Below are positions 51,669 to 59,361 of a stretch of 64,000 bases of DNA, piece after piece (within the stretch, counting starts at the first letter, position 1; every line of letters begins with the position of its first letter). The notes under the pieces were generated by a model. The model did not search any database and had not been told where the DNA came from. It was given only the letters and a program-made list of their open reading frames with translations. The DNA is taken from the NCBI GenBank assembly GCA_964405825.1, contig CAYOPI010000011.1:1-64000 (forward strand), written 5' to 3'. Source of the DNA: JBHJGM01 sp964405825. Lineage in GTDB: Bacteria > Verrucomicrobiota > Verrucomicrobiia > Opitutales > JBHJGM01. Both the position numbers and the translations under genes were made by a program.

Positions 51669-53063
51669 TCAAACCAGCTTCCACGAGGCATGGCCGTCGC
51701 CGTTTCCATTGCCGTTGGCGTGACCATTACCGTTACCGCTTTCATTTCCCTTGGCCACGAACTCGTCGCGGAATTTCTTGACGAAGCTCTCGGTGGGCCA
51801 GGCGCAGGCTTCGCCGTGGGCGCAAATCGTGCGCCCGGAAATCTGTTGGGAGATATCAAAGAGCAGGTCGGCGTCGGCCTCGCCCCGGGCACCGCCACGG
51901 GTCATACGCTCGGTGACCTTTTTCATCCACAGCGAACCCTCGCGGCAGGGCGTGCACTGGCCGCAGCTCTCGTGCGCGTAAAAGGCGTTGATGTTGCCGA
52001 GCACCTCGACGATGTCGGCGGTGTCGTCCATCACAATCACGGCTCCCGAACCCGACATCGAGCCGCAGGCCATCAGCGAGTCGAAGTCCATCGGGATGTC
52101 CTCCAGCGCCCAGTCAAATTCGGTGCCGCTCTTGAGCTTGCCCTGAAAGCGTTCGCCAGCCTTGAGAACCTTGGCCGAGGAGCCCCCCGGGATAACCGCC
52201 TTGAGCGAACGCCCCGGCCGCAGCCCACCGGCCACCTCGTTGATTAACTGGCCCAGCGTAACCTCCCCGCAGGCAAACTCGTAGTAGCCGGGGTTCTGCA
52301 CGTGGCCGCTGACGCTCCAGATGCGCGTGCCGGTGTTGCCGGGGGTGCCGATCCTGGCAAAGGCCTCGCCGCCCATCTCGATGACGTGCTTTACGTGGCA
52401 GAGCGTCTCGACGTTGTTGACGATTGTCGGGCACATGTACAGGCCGAGCACGGCCGGAAAATACGGCGGCTTGATTCTCGGGTAGGCGCGCTTGCCCTCG
52501 AGAGACTCGATCAGGCCGGTTTCTTCGCCACAGATGTAGGCACCCGCACCGCGGTGCACGATCAGGTCGCACGAGTAGCCCGAACCGCAGATGTTCTCGC
52601 CCACGAAGCCCTTCGCGCGCGCCTCCTCAATGGCCCGTTCCAGAATGCGTGCGCCCTCGTACATCTCCCCGCGAATGTAGATGAAAGCCAGCGCCGTCTT
52701 TGTCGCGAAGGCGCTGATCATCATGCCCTCGATCAACTGGTGCGGGTCCTTGTGGATGATCTGGCGATCCTTGAAGGTGCCGGGCTCCGATTCGTCGGCG
52801 TTGCAGATGAGGTAGATGGGCTTGCCCGACTTGCGGTCGAGAAACTTCCACTTCATGCCGGCGGGGATGCCCGCCGCGCCGCGGCCGCGCACGCCGGATT
52901 TTTCGACCTCGCTGCAAAGGTCCTCGGGCTTTTGCGTAACCGCCTTTTTCAGCGTCTCGTAACCGCCGTGCTCAAGGTACGAATCGAGCGAGTTGGTGTA
53001 ACCCGGCTCGTCGGCGTGCTTGAGGATGATGCGTCGTTCCTGGATGGGCATGGGTGCGTCCAA
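51669..53063 (-). CDS. nuoF: NADH-quinone oxidoreductase subunit F
   Basis: NuoF binds FMN, NADH and cluster N3. The 464-residue protein has GVRGRGAAGIPAGMKWKF (FMN loop), CNADESEPGTFKDR (NADH/FMN site), YICGEETGLIESLEG and the N3 cysteines in SCGQCTPCREGS and ICAHGEACAWP. The last about 25 residues are a Gly/Asn repeat tail (NGNGHANGNGNGDGHA) that is not part of the fold. Length otherwise is normal. It follows nuoE by 11 bp. Confidence 0.97.
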   Translation of the reverse strand: MDAPMPIQERRIILKHADEPGYTNSLDSYLEHGGYETLKKAVTQKPEDLCSEVEKSGVRGRGAAGIPAGMKWKFLDRKSGKPIYLICNADESEPGTFKDRQIIHKDPHQLIEGMMISAFATKTALAFIYIRGEMYEGARILERAIEEARAKGFVGENICGSGYSCDLIVHRGAGAYICGEETGLIESLEGKRAYPRIKPPYFPAVLGLYMCPTIVNNVETLCHVKHVIEMGGEAFARIGTPGNTGTRIWSVSGHVQNPGYYEFACGEVTLGQLINEVAGGLRPGRSLKAVIPGGSSAKVLKAGERFQGKLKSGTEFDWALEDIPMDFDSLMACGSMSGSGAVIVMDDTADIVEVLGNINAFYAHESCGQCTPCREGSLWMKKVTERMTRGGARGEADADLLFDISQQISGRTICAHGEACAWPTESFVKKFRDEFVAKGNESGNGNGHANGNGNGDGHASWKLV

Positions 53064-53074
53064 TCAATCAAAGG

Positions 53075-53578
53075 TTATTCGGCCGTTGTCACTTCCACCG
53101 GCGTCTCGGCCTTGAGCTTTTGGGCAAACGCCGCCGCTGTTTCTGGAGTAACCTTGGCGTGGTCGGTCTCGTCGACCTGCACCACCGGCGCGATGTGGCA
53201 GTTGGCCAGGCACTCGGCAAACTCGATCTGGAAGGCCCCGTCGGCGCTGCGTTCGGTCTGGGGATCAATGCCGAGTTCTTTCTCGAGGATTTCGCGCGTC
53301 TTGTAGCAGCCGGCGAGAGCGCAGCTGAGCGTGCGGCAGACGCGGATCTGACGTTTGGCCGGCGGCTCGCGCAGGAACATCGGGTAAAACGTGATGACCT
53401 CGTAGACCTGGATGGGCTCGATCTCCAGCTTCTCGGCGATCCACGGATGCGACTCGTCCGGAACGTAGCCCTTCTCCTCCTGGATGGCGTAGAGCACCAT
53501 GAGCAGGGCACTGCGCTTCTGCGGGTAGCGCGGGATGAGCTGGTCGATGTAGGCGAGCGTTTTCTCGGAAAGGTCCAT
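53075..53578 (-). CDS. nuoE: NADH-quinone oxidoreductase subunit E
   Basis: NuoE binds cluster N1a. The ATG at 53578 gives 167 residues with the four ligands C81, C86, C123 and C127 (CRTLSC and ECLANCHIAP) and the family FYPMFLREPPAKRQIRVC segment. It is the first gene of the nuoE-N block. 148 bp separate it from the secreted-protein gene upstream, so a promoter for the block could lie there. Confidence 0.96.
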   Translation of the reverse strand: MDLSEKTLAYIDQLIPRYPQKRSALLMVLYAIQEEKGYVPDESHPWIAEKLEIEPIQVYEVITFYPMFLREPPAKRQIRVCRTLSCALAGCYKTREILEKELGIDPQTERSADGAFQIEFAECLANCHIAPVVQVDETDHAKVTPETAAAFAQKLKAETPVEVTTAE

Positions 53579-53726
53579 GGGAAAGCTTGCCGCAGAAGTA
53601 CTTGCGCGCCGCTGACAGGTCAAGCCAACCGCCTGCGTTCATGCGCAGACGTTCAGGACACCCAACGGGGCGTCTCAGTTTGCAATCGACCCCGCCCCCT
53701 ATCGGTGAGCGAGGACAACGCCTGCC

Positions 53727-54230
53727 TTACTCCGCCAGGAACCGCTCGCGCAAAAGAGCGCGGCCTTCCTCGCGGGAAATCGGCTGGGCCTCGGCCGGAG
53801 GCTGCGTTTGGGAGCTGCGTCCGTAGGCCGCCCGCGAACTCAGCCGCGAGGAAAAGCCCCCGGAGGAAACGTGCGTTCCGCTGGTGCCGCCCTGGGCGGA
53901 CTCGGCCGCCGCCTGCGAACGCGCGATCGCCGATTCGCCGGGGTTCTCGTAGTAGTAACCCGGAAATCGGTTGTACTGCCGCAGGTAGCCGTAGGGTACG
54001 ACATAGACGCGGTTGATGCTCCCGAAATGGCCGTAGGGGCGGAAGTGCCCGAACCGGCGCACGCCGATCGAACTGCCGAAATAGCCCCGGTGAAACGCGC
54101 TACTGTGGAAACCGGCACCGTAGCCGTAGCCAAAGCAGCCCGCCTGAGCCGTCGAAGGCGTTGCCACCGTTGCCAGAAGGAGGACGGCCGCCCCAAGCAG
54201 CCACGTAGCCGGAAACAATCGTGCGCGCAT
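53727..54230 (-). CDS. Secreted Gly/Tyr/Phe-rich protein
   Basis: The 167-residue product has a signal peptide (MRARLFPATWLLGAAVLLLA, then TVATPSTAQA). The mature part begins with Gly/Tyr/Phe/His-rich sequence (GCFGYGYGAGFHSSAFHRGY, then FGSSIGVRRFGHFRPYGHFG) and ends in a Ser/Gly/Gln-rich, polar tail. It resembles adhesive, coat-like or scaffold proteins in composition only; I recognise no family. The first cysteine lies 30 residues in, but the context is not a normal lipobox. It is upstream of nuoE on the same strand and belongs to a set of three similar genes (54488, 55514). Confidence 0.75.
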   Translation of the reverse strand: MRARLFPATWLLGAAVLLLATVATPSTAQAGCFGYGYGAGFHSSAFHRGYFGSSIGVRRFGHFRPYGHFGSINRVYVVPYGYLRQYNRFPGYYYENPGESAIARSQAAAESAQGGTSGTHVSSGGFSSRLSSRAAYGRSSQTQPPAEAQPISREEGRALLRERFLAE

Positions 54231-54299
54231 GTACCTTAGAGTATCCGTCGCCCGGAAGATTTCCACCCGCGCCGACCTTTGTTGCAGCTGCGTCACTGC

Positions 54300-54328
54300 A
54301 AAAACCGGAACCCCCGTCGGAGTTCCGG
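54300..54328 (-). terminator. Rho-independent terminator for the His/Lys-rich protein gene
   Basis: Read on the minus strand, a 7-bp stem CCGGAAC/GTTCCGG (54328-54322 with 54311-54305) is followed by five T (54304-54300). It lies 160 bp after the stop of the gene at 54488 and before the gene ending at 53727, so the two genes are separate transcripts. Confidence 0.7.
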
Positions 54329-54487
54329 CTTCGCCATGTACACAAAAAGCTGTACCTCAATCTGTTAACATCAAACGTGGGGGTTGGCCCCGCGGCCTGG
54401 CCCGGGCCCGGGCGGACGCCCCGTGAAGGGCGCCCGCTTGCGAGCCAAGACCAACTCACTTCACTTCATCCTCTAAAGGGTGGCGGG

Positions 54488-54919
54488 CTAGTGCCGGCGG
54501 AAGCCGCGGTTGCCAAAGAAGCCCTTGCGAATGACCCCGCGGTGCCGGGGGGCGATGTAGCCGTGCGAGCGCTTGAGCACCACACCCTTGTGCGGCTTCA
54601 CGAAGACACCCTTTTTCACCACGCCGTGCCTGGGGCTGGCGTAAACGTGCCTCTTCACGACCGGTCCCTTGTGCGCGTGAATCGGTGCCTTGTAGACCAC
54701 CCCGCTGCGGTAACCCGGATGCACGTAACCACCGCGAAAGCCGCTGTGGCCGTAGTAGCCCTTGGAGATGCCCACATGGCCAACGCCATGCCCACTGCCC
54801 CGGTAGCCGAAGTTGGCGTGGGCTGCCTGGGAAGTGGCCAGAAAAAGCCCGGCCACGACGAAGAGTTTCAGAAGAGTGCCGGTCCTGAATTTCCGGCCAA
54901 TGGAGTCAATCATTTGCAT
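54488..54919 (-). CDS. Secreted His/Gly/Lys-rich basic protein
   Basis: The 143-residue protein has a signal peptide (about residues 1-36, ending ATSQAAHA). The mature part is very rich in Gly, His, Lys, Arg and Tyr (GHGVGHVGISKGYYGHSGF; then KRHVYASPRHGVVKKG). It shows loose repeats of 'HGVV.K' and 'Y..P.H'. Such composition fits metal binding, adhesion or binding to acidic polymers, but no family is recognised. It is the middle of three similar secreted genes. Its own terminator follows. Confidence 0.75.
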   Translation of the reverse strand: MQMIDSIGRKFRTGTLLKLFVVAGLFLATSQAAHANFGYRGSGHGVGHVGISKGYYGHSGFRGGYVHPGYRSGVVYKAPIHAHKGPVVKRHVYASPRHGVVKKGVFVKPHKGVVLKRSHGYIAPRHRGVIRKGFFGNRGFRRH

Positions 54920-54989
54920 GCGGATGCGACTGTTAAAACGAGCGTTTTATTCCTGACTTTTGCCGAAGTCCTCTTCAGGCTTTGGCAAG

Positions 54990-55433
54990 ATGAAGAGATT
55001 GGACTTTTCGGTTGAGATTGCCGCGCCTCCCTCGCGCGTATGGCATCACCTGTTCACTGACGAAAGCTTCCGCAAATGGACCGCCGCCTTTACCCCCGGC
55101 TCCCATTTCCAGGGATCCTGGATGCCGGGCGACACGATCCGCTTTCTCGATCCCAACGGCGACGGCATGCTCTCGAGAGTTACGCAACGACGCGAAGGCG
55201 AGCTGATGTCCCTTGAGCACTTTGGCATCGTCAAGGGCGGTCAGGACGTCACCGAGGGGCCCGAAGCTGCTCAATGGACACCCGCTGTTGAGGAATACTG
55301 CCTGACCGCTTCCGATTCAGGCACGCAGTTGAAGGTGGCTTCCGACACCAGCGAAGCGATGGAATCGTTCTTCAGTGAAGCCTGGCCCAGAGCCCTGGCC
55401 AGGTTGAAAGAGATTTGCGAAAGCGAGGACTGA
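54990..55433 (+). CDS. SRPBCC (START-like/AHSA1) domain protein
   Basis: The 147-residue product has the SRPBCC pattern: DFSVEIAAPPSRVWHHLFTD, a middle GDTIRFLDPNGDGMLSRVT, and a C-terminal ARALARLKEICESE helix. Such small helix-grip proteins bind hydrophobic ligands in a deep pocket or act as modulators. The ATG at 54990 is used. No ligand can be named. It is the only plus-strand gene within the insert between the two nuo blocks. Confidence 0.85.
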   Translation: MKRLDFSVEIAAPPSRVWHHLFTDESFRKWTAAFTPGSHFQGSWMPGDTIRFLDPNGDGMLSRVTQRREGELMSLEHFGIVKGGQDVTEGPEAAQWTPAVEEYCLTASDSGTQLKVASDTSEAMESFFSEAWPRALARLKEICESED

Positions 55434-55444
55434 CCGGTCCGCAG

Positions 55445-55477
55445 AAAAAGGGAGGACATCGCTTAGGATGCCCTCCC
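55445..55477 (-). terminator. Rho-independent terminator for the gene at 55514
   Basis: On the minus strand, GGGAGGGCATC (55477-55467) pairs with GATGTCCTCCC (55460-55450, one mismatch) and is followed by five T (55449-55445). It lies 36 bp after the 55514 gene's stop. It may also act in the other direction for the SRPBCC gene, but the T-run is on the minus side. Confidence 0.8.
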
Positions 55478-55513
55478 GCGGTCGCTGGCCGAAGCCCACG
55501 GGCCGAGGCTACG

Positions 55514-55996
55514 CTAGTAGCAGCGGCGTTGCTGACGATGGCGGTAACCTTGCTTGCTGTAGCCCTTGTGCTTGCCCACGCCAATGGCGACGCGGGTGTT
55601 GCCGTTGTCGATCACGATGCCCCCACGGGTGTAGCCGCCGCGTCTGGGCGGCACGGCGCAGACCGGTGCGCGGTGCACGTAGCGATGGTAGGCGCGCGCC
55701 CGCGGGCCCGGGCGATACACCCAGCCCACGCCCGGACGGAAGACATAGCGTCCGGGTCCGGCGTACGGTGGCCCATGGCGATGCCAGGTGCGGCCGTACC
55801 CCACCTTCGCCGGATAGCCATTGTGGTGATGATGCACCACCGTGACCCGGTCACTCTTGTGCGCGTGTTTCGGAGCGCCCACGTGCGCCTGAGCGGTGGC
55901 GGTCAGTCCAAAAAGCAGGCCCGAGGCGGCAAGCAGCCTCAGCCCTGCGAGGTTCCCTAGTCGACCATCCCTCCACTTGAGATAGGTCATGCCCAT
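55514..55996 (-). CDS. Secreted His/Arg/Gly/Tyr-rich basic protein
   Basis: The 160-residue product has a signal peptide (residues about 15-38, ending TATAQAHVG). The mature region is rich in His, Arg, Tyr, Gly and Pro (VVHHHHNGYPAKVGYGRTWH; then GPGRYVFRPGVGWVYRPGPR) and ends KQGYRHRQQRRCY. There are four consecutive histidines. Composition again suggests metal or polyanion binding. The family is unknown. It is the outermost of the three similar secreted genes and is followed by a terminator. The start ATG at 55996 has a Met two codons later (55990) as an alternative. Confidence 0.75.
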   Translation of the reverse strand: MGMTYLKWRDGRLGNLAGLRLLAASGLLFGLTATAQAHVGAPKHAHKSDRVTVVHHHHNGYPAKVGYGRTWHRHGPPYAGPGRYVFRPGVGWVYRPGPRARAYHRYVHRAPVCAVPPRRGGYTRGGIVIDNGNTRVAIGVGKHKGYSKQGYRHRQQRRCY

Positions 55997-56124
55997 CGGG
56001 ACAAATCAAACGTTCGTTTTGTTCCCCGATTTCCGACCTGCGAGCTCTACACGGGCCCCTTGAGGGGCATCCACTCAAGTGGCTCGGGCCTCAGCAAGAA
56101 TGTAGCAATACCATTTGCCCACCC

Positions 56125-56216
56125 GTTTCGGGTGGAGGCCTGACCCCTTTTGTGTCCTTCGTTTCGGGTGGAGGCCTGACCCCTTTTGTGTCCTTCTGAC
56201 CCCTTTTGTGTCCTTC
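56125..56216. repeat. Tandem repeat with a GGCCTGACCCCTTTTGTG word
   Basis: A 36-bp unit occurs twice in a row (56125-56160 and 56161-56196), followed by a 20-bp partial copy (56197-56216). Each contains CCTGACCCCTTTTGTGTCC. The same word returns, in both orientations, at 57172-57182, 57246-57262 and 57312-57328, so these copies surround the vapBC pair. They look like REP-type or remnant mobile sequence. The 286 bp from 55997 to 56282 holds nothing else that I can identify. Confidence 0.85.
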
Positions 56217-56282
56217 AGAAAACAAAAAGGCCCCAATCGAAAATTCGATGGAGGCCGTCAAGTGAGCGGAAAAACCAACTCC

Positions 56283-56714
56283 TCACGGGCGCAAGACCTC
56301 GCACTGCAAGGAATCAAACCTGCTGAAACCCGCATCGAAAGTCACAAGCGTGTCGCCCCGCGCCATCGCGAAAGCCGCCAGGTAAACGTCGGTTTCCGCG
56401 CACTGGCCACGGGGAATTCCCGCGCAAAGGCCCCGCCACATCTTTTCCAATCCGGTCGGCTCGTCCACCAGAGAAAAGCGATCATCGCGCTTCAGAACAC
56501 CCCAACCTTCCCAGAAATCCTGCGCGGAAATGACATCATCCTTCATCACCGAAGGCCGGGTTGACAGGCGCAGGAGTGCCATCTGTACCACACGGCAGAT
56601 GGCCACACTTCCGGCTTCGCCCTGGGTGCTCAGCCACTGATGAGCCGACATGCTGAACGCATGACGCTCGTGCAGGATCGCCAGCATCACATTGACGTCA
56701 GCGAAGCAGGCCAT
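56283..56714 (-). CDS. vapC: VapC-like PIN-domain toxin ribonuclease
   Basis: VapC toxins are Mg2+-dependent endoribonucleases that cut tRNA or rRNA when free of VapB. The 143-residue protein has PIN-domain acids D6 (ADVNVML), D109 (CAETDVYLAAFA) and D127 (LVTFDAGF). The second site usually has Glu, and here the segment reads CRVVQMALLRL with Gln44; Gln in that place is also seen in some PIN subgroups. It overlaps the upstream vapB gene by 17 bp, so the pair is co-translated. It lies between repeat copies inside the insertion that splits the nuo locus. Confidence 0.9.
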   Translation of the reverse strand: MACFADVNVMLAILHERHAFSMSAHQWLSTQGEAGSVAICRVVQMALLRLSTRPSVMKDDVISAQDFWEGWGVLKRDDRFSLVDEPTGLEKMWRGLCAGIPRGQCAETDVYLAAFAMARGDTLVTFDAGFSRFDSLQCEVLRP

Positions 56715-56958
56715 CTTGACGAACGTCCTCCTGCGCGTCGATTTCAGCCAGCTTTGCTTCGTCTATCGAGAGCGCCCCCGGAGCCTTCGAGGAGAAAAGC
56801 GGCTTCGTTATCCGAAATCCATCCTCGGAGCGGCTTGCCTGCCCCAACTCTTTGGCGAGAGCGCTTCGGATAAGTTCGCGCAGCGTTGTGCCGCGCTCAA
56901 TCGCGGTCATTTTGGCCTGGCGCAAAACCTCGGCAGGTAAATCGATCGTCGTCCGCAT
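56698..56958 (-). CDS. vapB: VapB-like antitoxin (ribbon-helix-helix type)
   Basis: The 86-residue protein starts MRTTIDLPAEVLRQAKMTAI and continues ERGTTLRELIRSALAKEL, typical of a ribbon-helix-helix DNA-binding N-terminus. The C-terminal half is polar and would bind the toxin. It neutralises VapC and represses its own operon. The overlap with vapC is 17 bp. Confidence 0.88.
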   Translation of the reverse strand: MRTTIDLPAEVLRQAKMTAIERGTTLRELIRSALAKELGQASRSEDGFRITKPLFSSKAPGALSIDEAKLAEIDAQEDVRQDGLLR

Positions 56959-56963
56959 TCAGG

Positions 56964-56993
56964 CAGCAAAGCATAAAAGCATATTGATGTCAA
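56964..56993 (-). promoter_or_regulatory. Possible vapBC promoter/operator
   Basis: A TTGACA match to a -35 box lies at 56993-56988 on the minus strand, 30 bp from the vapB start. Between them is a tandem octamer AAAGCATA-AAAGCATA (56968-56983 on the plus strand), which could be an operator for VapB. No good -10 box is seen at the right distance (TTTGCT is poor), so this is a suggestion only. Confidence 0.3.
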
Positions 56994-57136
56994 CCTGCCT
57001 TATGTGACTAAGATGTTGAAGGCCCGCCTCGCAGCGCCTGCCGATGTCGATGATCTGAATCGGCTCTCCCTCAATCCCGAAGAACTCCTTCAGCGCAGGG
57101 CCAGGACAAGGGTTGCGAGGTCTTGGATTTGCCGGA

Positions 57137-57178
57137 GAAGATCCTCAAAGGGGTCAAAGAAGATCCTCAAAGGGGTCA
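57137..57178. repeat. Tandem 20-bp repeat
   Basis: GAAGATCCTCAAAGGGGTCA occurs twice, with two bases between. The end of the second copy reads into GGGGTCAGGCC, linking it to the word repeated around vapBC. Confidence 0.8.
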
Positions 57179-57245
57179 GGCCTCCTCCGGAAAAAGCTCC
57201 AGTTGGTCGGGGTTGTCGTCATCGCAGGTATAGTTTGTGAGGAAA

Positions 57246-57328
57246 CACAAAAGGGGTCAGGCCTTGGCAAGAAACTCTGCGCTACCGCTCACTAAGCCAA
57301 ACGCTGCGGACGCCTGACCCCTTTTGTG
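57246..57328. repeat. Perfect 17-bp inverted repeat
   Basis: CACAAAAGGGGTCAGGC (57246-57262) is matched exactly, inverted, by GCCTGACCCCTTTTGTG (57312-57328), with 49 bp between. It is built from the same word as the tandem repeat at 56125-56216. The structure is like paired REP (BIME-like) elements and could fold as a long hairpin. Confidence 0.85.
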
Positions 57329-57371
57329 CCTTCTGACCAAGGTCTCTCGAACATCACTGAGCCGCCTGTGA

Positions 57372-58034
57372 TCACCTCAGGCGGGCTCTGGCGCGCGCCA
57401 CGACGTTGCTGACCAGCCGGCGGGAGCTGTCATGCTGGAGGGACGGGCCGAGGTGGCCGAGCAGGTAGGTGACGACTTCGCCGCGCCCGTGAGTGTGGGT
57501 CCAGGCGATCGGCTCGGTGATGCTGTGCTCTTCGGAGACGCCCTCAACGAAGACTTCGAAGTCGTCTGAGTTCTCGGTGGAGAAGCGGTAGAGTTCGTCG
57601 GTCACGGTGAAGTCCGAGACGCCGACGGCCAGCGGGTGGTCGGGCCGGGTGACTTTGACCTCAAAGCGATGGATCGGCGGATGCCCCCGGAACTCGCCGC
57701 CGAAGACAGTCTTGAGGCCGTCCTCGCTGTAGCCGGCCGCGCCCGAGTGCCAGACAAAGAGCATCCCCCCGCCCTGGACCCAGCGCAGGATGTCCAGTTC
57801 CTGTTCGCGGAAAAGCCAGTTGCGTTGCTGCGGGGTGCCGTGGGTGCCGGGTACGACGCTTTCCTTGCAGAGCACGAGCAGGTCGAAATCACGCAGGCAA
57901 CTGGAGTCGAAAGAGTCGGGGTGAGCCCGCAGGCGGAGGCCATCGACGTCGTCGCCGAGGACGCGCTTCAACATGGGGTGGTAGGGGGCGGTGGCGTGCC
58001 AGTAATCGCCACAGAGCAGGAGGGTACGCAGCAT
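57372..58034 (-). CDS. ThuA-like trehalose-utilisation/glutamine-amidotransferase-fold protein
   Basis: The 220-residue product matches the ThuA-like family by pattern: MLRTLLLCGDYWHATAPYHP, GGGMLFVWHSGAAGY, FGGEFRGHPPIHRFEVKV, then DHPLAVGVSDFTVTDELYRF and the C-terminal HGRGEVVTYLLGH. ThuA proteins have a flavodoxin-like fold related to class I glutamine amidotransferases; they are linked to sugar use but their chemistry is unsure. The ATG at 58034 is chosen. It follows nuoD by 58 bp on the same strand, so it may be co-transcribed with nuoBCD. Confidence 0.85.
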   Translation of the reverse strand: MLRTLLLCGDYWHATAPYHPMLKRVLGDDVDGLRLRAHPDSFDSSCLRDFDLLVLCKESVVPGTHGTPQQRNWLFREQELDILRWVQGGGMLFVWHSGAAGYSEDGLKTVFGGEFRGHPPIHRFEVKVTRPDHPLAVGVSDFTVTDELYRFSTENSDDFEVFVEGVSEEHSITEPIAWTHTHGRGEVVTYLLGHLGPSLQHDSSRRLVSNVVARARARLR

Positions 58035-58092
58035 GGCCACGAGCCTTGGGAGGCGTCTGCCCTGGCGCAAGGCCAAGCCGTGCAGCTCGGCC

Positions 58093-59337
58093 CTACCGGT
58101 CGCACTCGCCCAGAACGAAATCGAGCGAGCCGAGGATGACCGTGACGTCCGTCAGCATGTGTCCGGGCACGATCCTGGGCAGGATGGAGAGGTTGCAGAA
58201 GCTCGGTGCGCGAATCTTGAGCCGGTAGGGCACACCCCCACCCTTCGACACGATGAAGAAGCCCAGCGCGCCCTTGGGGTTCTCGGCCTCAAAGTAGACC
58301 TCGCCCGGTGGCAATTGCGGTCCTTCGGTCACCAGCATGAAGTTCTGGATGAGTTCCTCCATCTTGGTGAGGATCTTGTCCTTGGGCGGGGCGAAAATCT
58401 TGCGGGCGTCTTCGGCGTAGTGAGGGCCGTCGGGCATCTGATCGATCACCTGGCGGATGATGCGCACACTTTGGCGCATCTCCTCCATGCGCACGAGATA
58501 GCGGTCGTAGCTGTCGCCGGTGGTGCCCACGGGGATGTCGAAGTCGTAATTTTCGTAGCCGCAGTAGGGCTTGTCCTTGCGCAGGTCCATGGTCAGGCCG
58601 CAGGCGCGCGCGTTGGGCCCGGTGATGCCGTAGGCCACGGCGTCTTCCTGAGTGATGGGCCCCACCCCCTCGGTCCGCTGAATGAAAATCTTGTTGCGCG
58701 AGAGCAGCTTGTCGATCTCGTCGAGGACCGGCAAAAGGCCGTTGCAGAAGTTGTTGACGCGGCCCATCCAGCCCTCGGGCATGTCGCGTGAGAGCCCGCC
58801 GATGCGCGTGTAGCTGGTGGTGAAGCGCGCGCCGGTCAGCTCCTCCATGAGCGTGTAGATTTTCTCACGCTCGGTGAAGGTGTACATGAAGATGGTCAGC
58901 GCGCCGGTGTCCATGCCGTACACGCCGATGCCCAGCAGGTGAGACTGCAGGCGGGCCAGCTCGCAGCAAAGCACGCGAATGGCGTCGACGCGCGCGGGCA
59001 TTTCCAGCCCGGCCAGCTTCGCCGCCGCCACCGAGAAGGTGACGTTGTTGTGGATCGGGCCGATGTAGTCGAGGCGGTCGGTGTACGGGATGAACTGGTT
59101 GTAGGTCATGTTCTCGGCGATCTTCTCGTCGCCGCGGTGCAGGTGACCGATGACCGGGTCGCACGTCTTCACAACGTCGCCATCCAGTTCAATTTTCAGG
59201 CGCAGGACCCCGTGAGTACTGGGGTGCGAAGGCCCCATGTTGATCGTCATGGCCTCGCCCTGCAGTTCGCCCGCGGCAATTTCGGCCGAGCGTGCAGGCA
59301 GGTCCTGAATCGCGATTTCGCGGGTGTTCTGGCTCAT
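58093..59337 (-). CDS. nuoD: NADH-quinone oxidoreductase subunit D
   Basis: NuoD forms the quinone site together with NuoB. The 414-residue protein has MGPSHPSTHGVLRLKIELDG, IGHLHRGDEKIAENMTYNQF, then TNAGGLT-like loop sequence near IGGLSRDMPEGW and the RAPSFCNLSILPR end motif. It is full length and unfused. It lies 24 bp after nuoC in the nuoB-C-D block. Confidence 0.97.
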   Translation of the reverse strand: MSQNTREIAIQDLPARSAEIAAGELQGEAMTINMGPSHPSTHGVLRLKIELDGDVVKTCDPVIGHLHRGDEKIAENMTYNQFIPYTDRLDYIGPIHNNVTFSVAAAKLAGLEMPARVDAIRVLCCELARLQSHLLGIGVYGMDTGALTIFMYTFTEREKIYTLMEELTGARFTTSYTRIGGLSRDMPEGWMGRVNNFCNGLLPVLDEIDKLLSRNKIFIQRTEGVGPITQEDAVAYGITGPNARACGLTMDLRKDKPYCGYENYDFDIPVGTTGDSYDRYLVRMEEMRQSVRIIRQVIDQMPDGPHYAEDARKIFAPPKDKILTKMEELIQNFMLVTEGPQLPPGEVYFEAENPKGALGFFIVSKGGGVPYRLKIRAPSFCNLSILPRIVPGHMLTDVTVILGSLDFVLGECDR

Positions 59338-59361
59338 GAAAAATTAAAGTGTCGAAGCGGG

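Larger units (their letters stand above)
56994..57371. other. Non-coding remnant stretch with short repeats (378 bp)
   Basis: No credible gene is seen. It contains a tandem repeat of GAAGATCCTCAAAGGGGTCA (57137-57156 and 57159-57178), a copy of the GGGGTCAGGCCT word, and an inverted pair. The short open frames here have no protein character. It is likely a scar of a lost gene or mobile sequence between the vapBC and thuA-like genes. Confidence 0.5.

Noticed and set aside
56125..56216. Possible CRISPR array
   Set aside because: The units are directly adjacent with no spacers, only two full copies exist, and no cas genes are near.
57004..57240. Short open frame of 78 codons
   Set aside because: Its second half is built from the tandem repeat and Arg/Pro/Lys-rich sequence; no start signal or family pattern is present.
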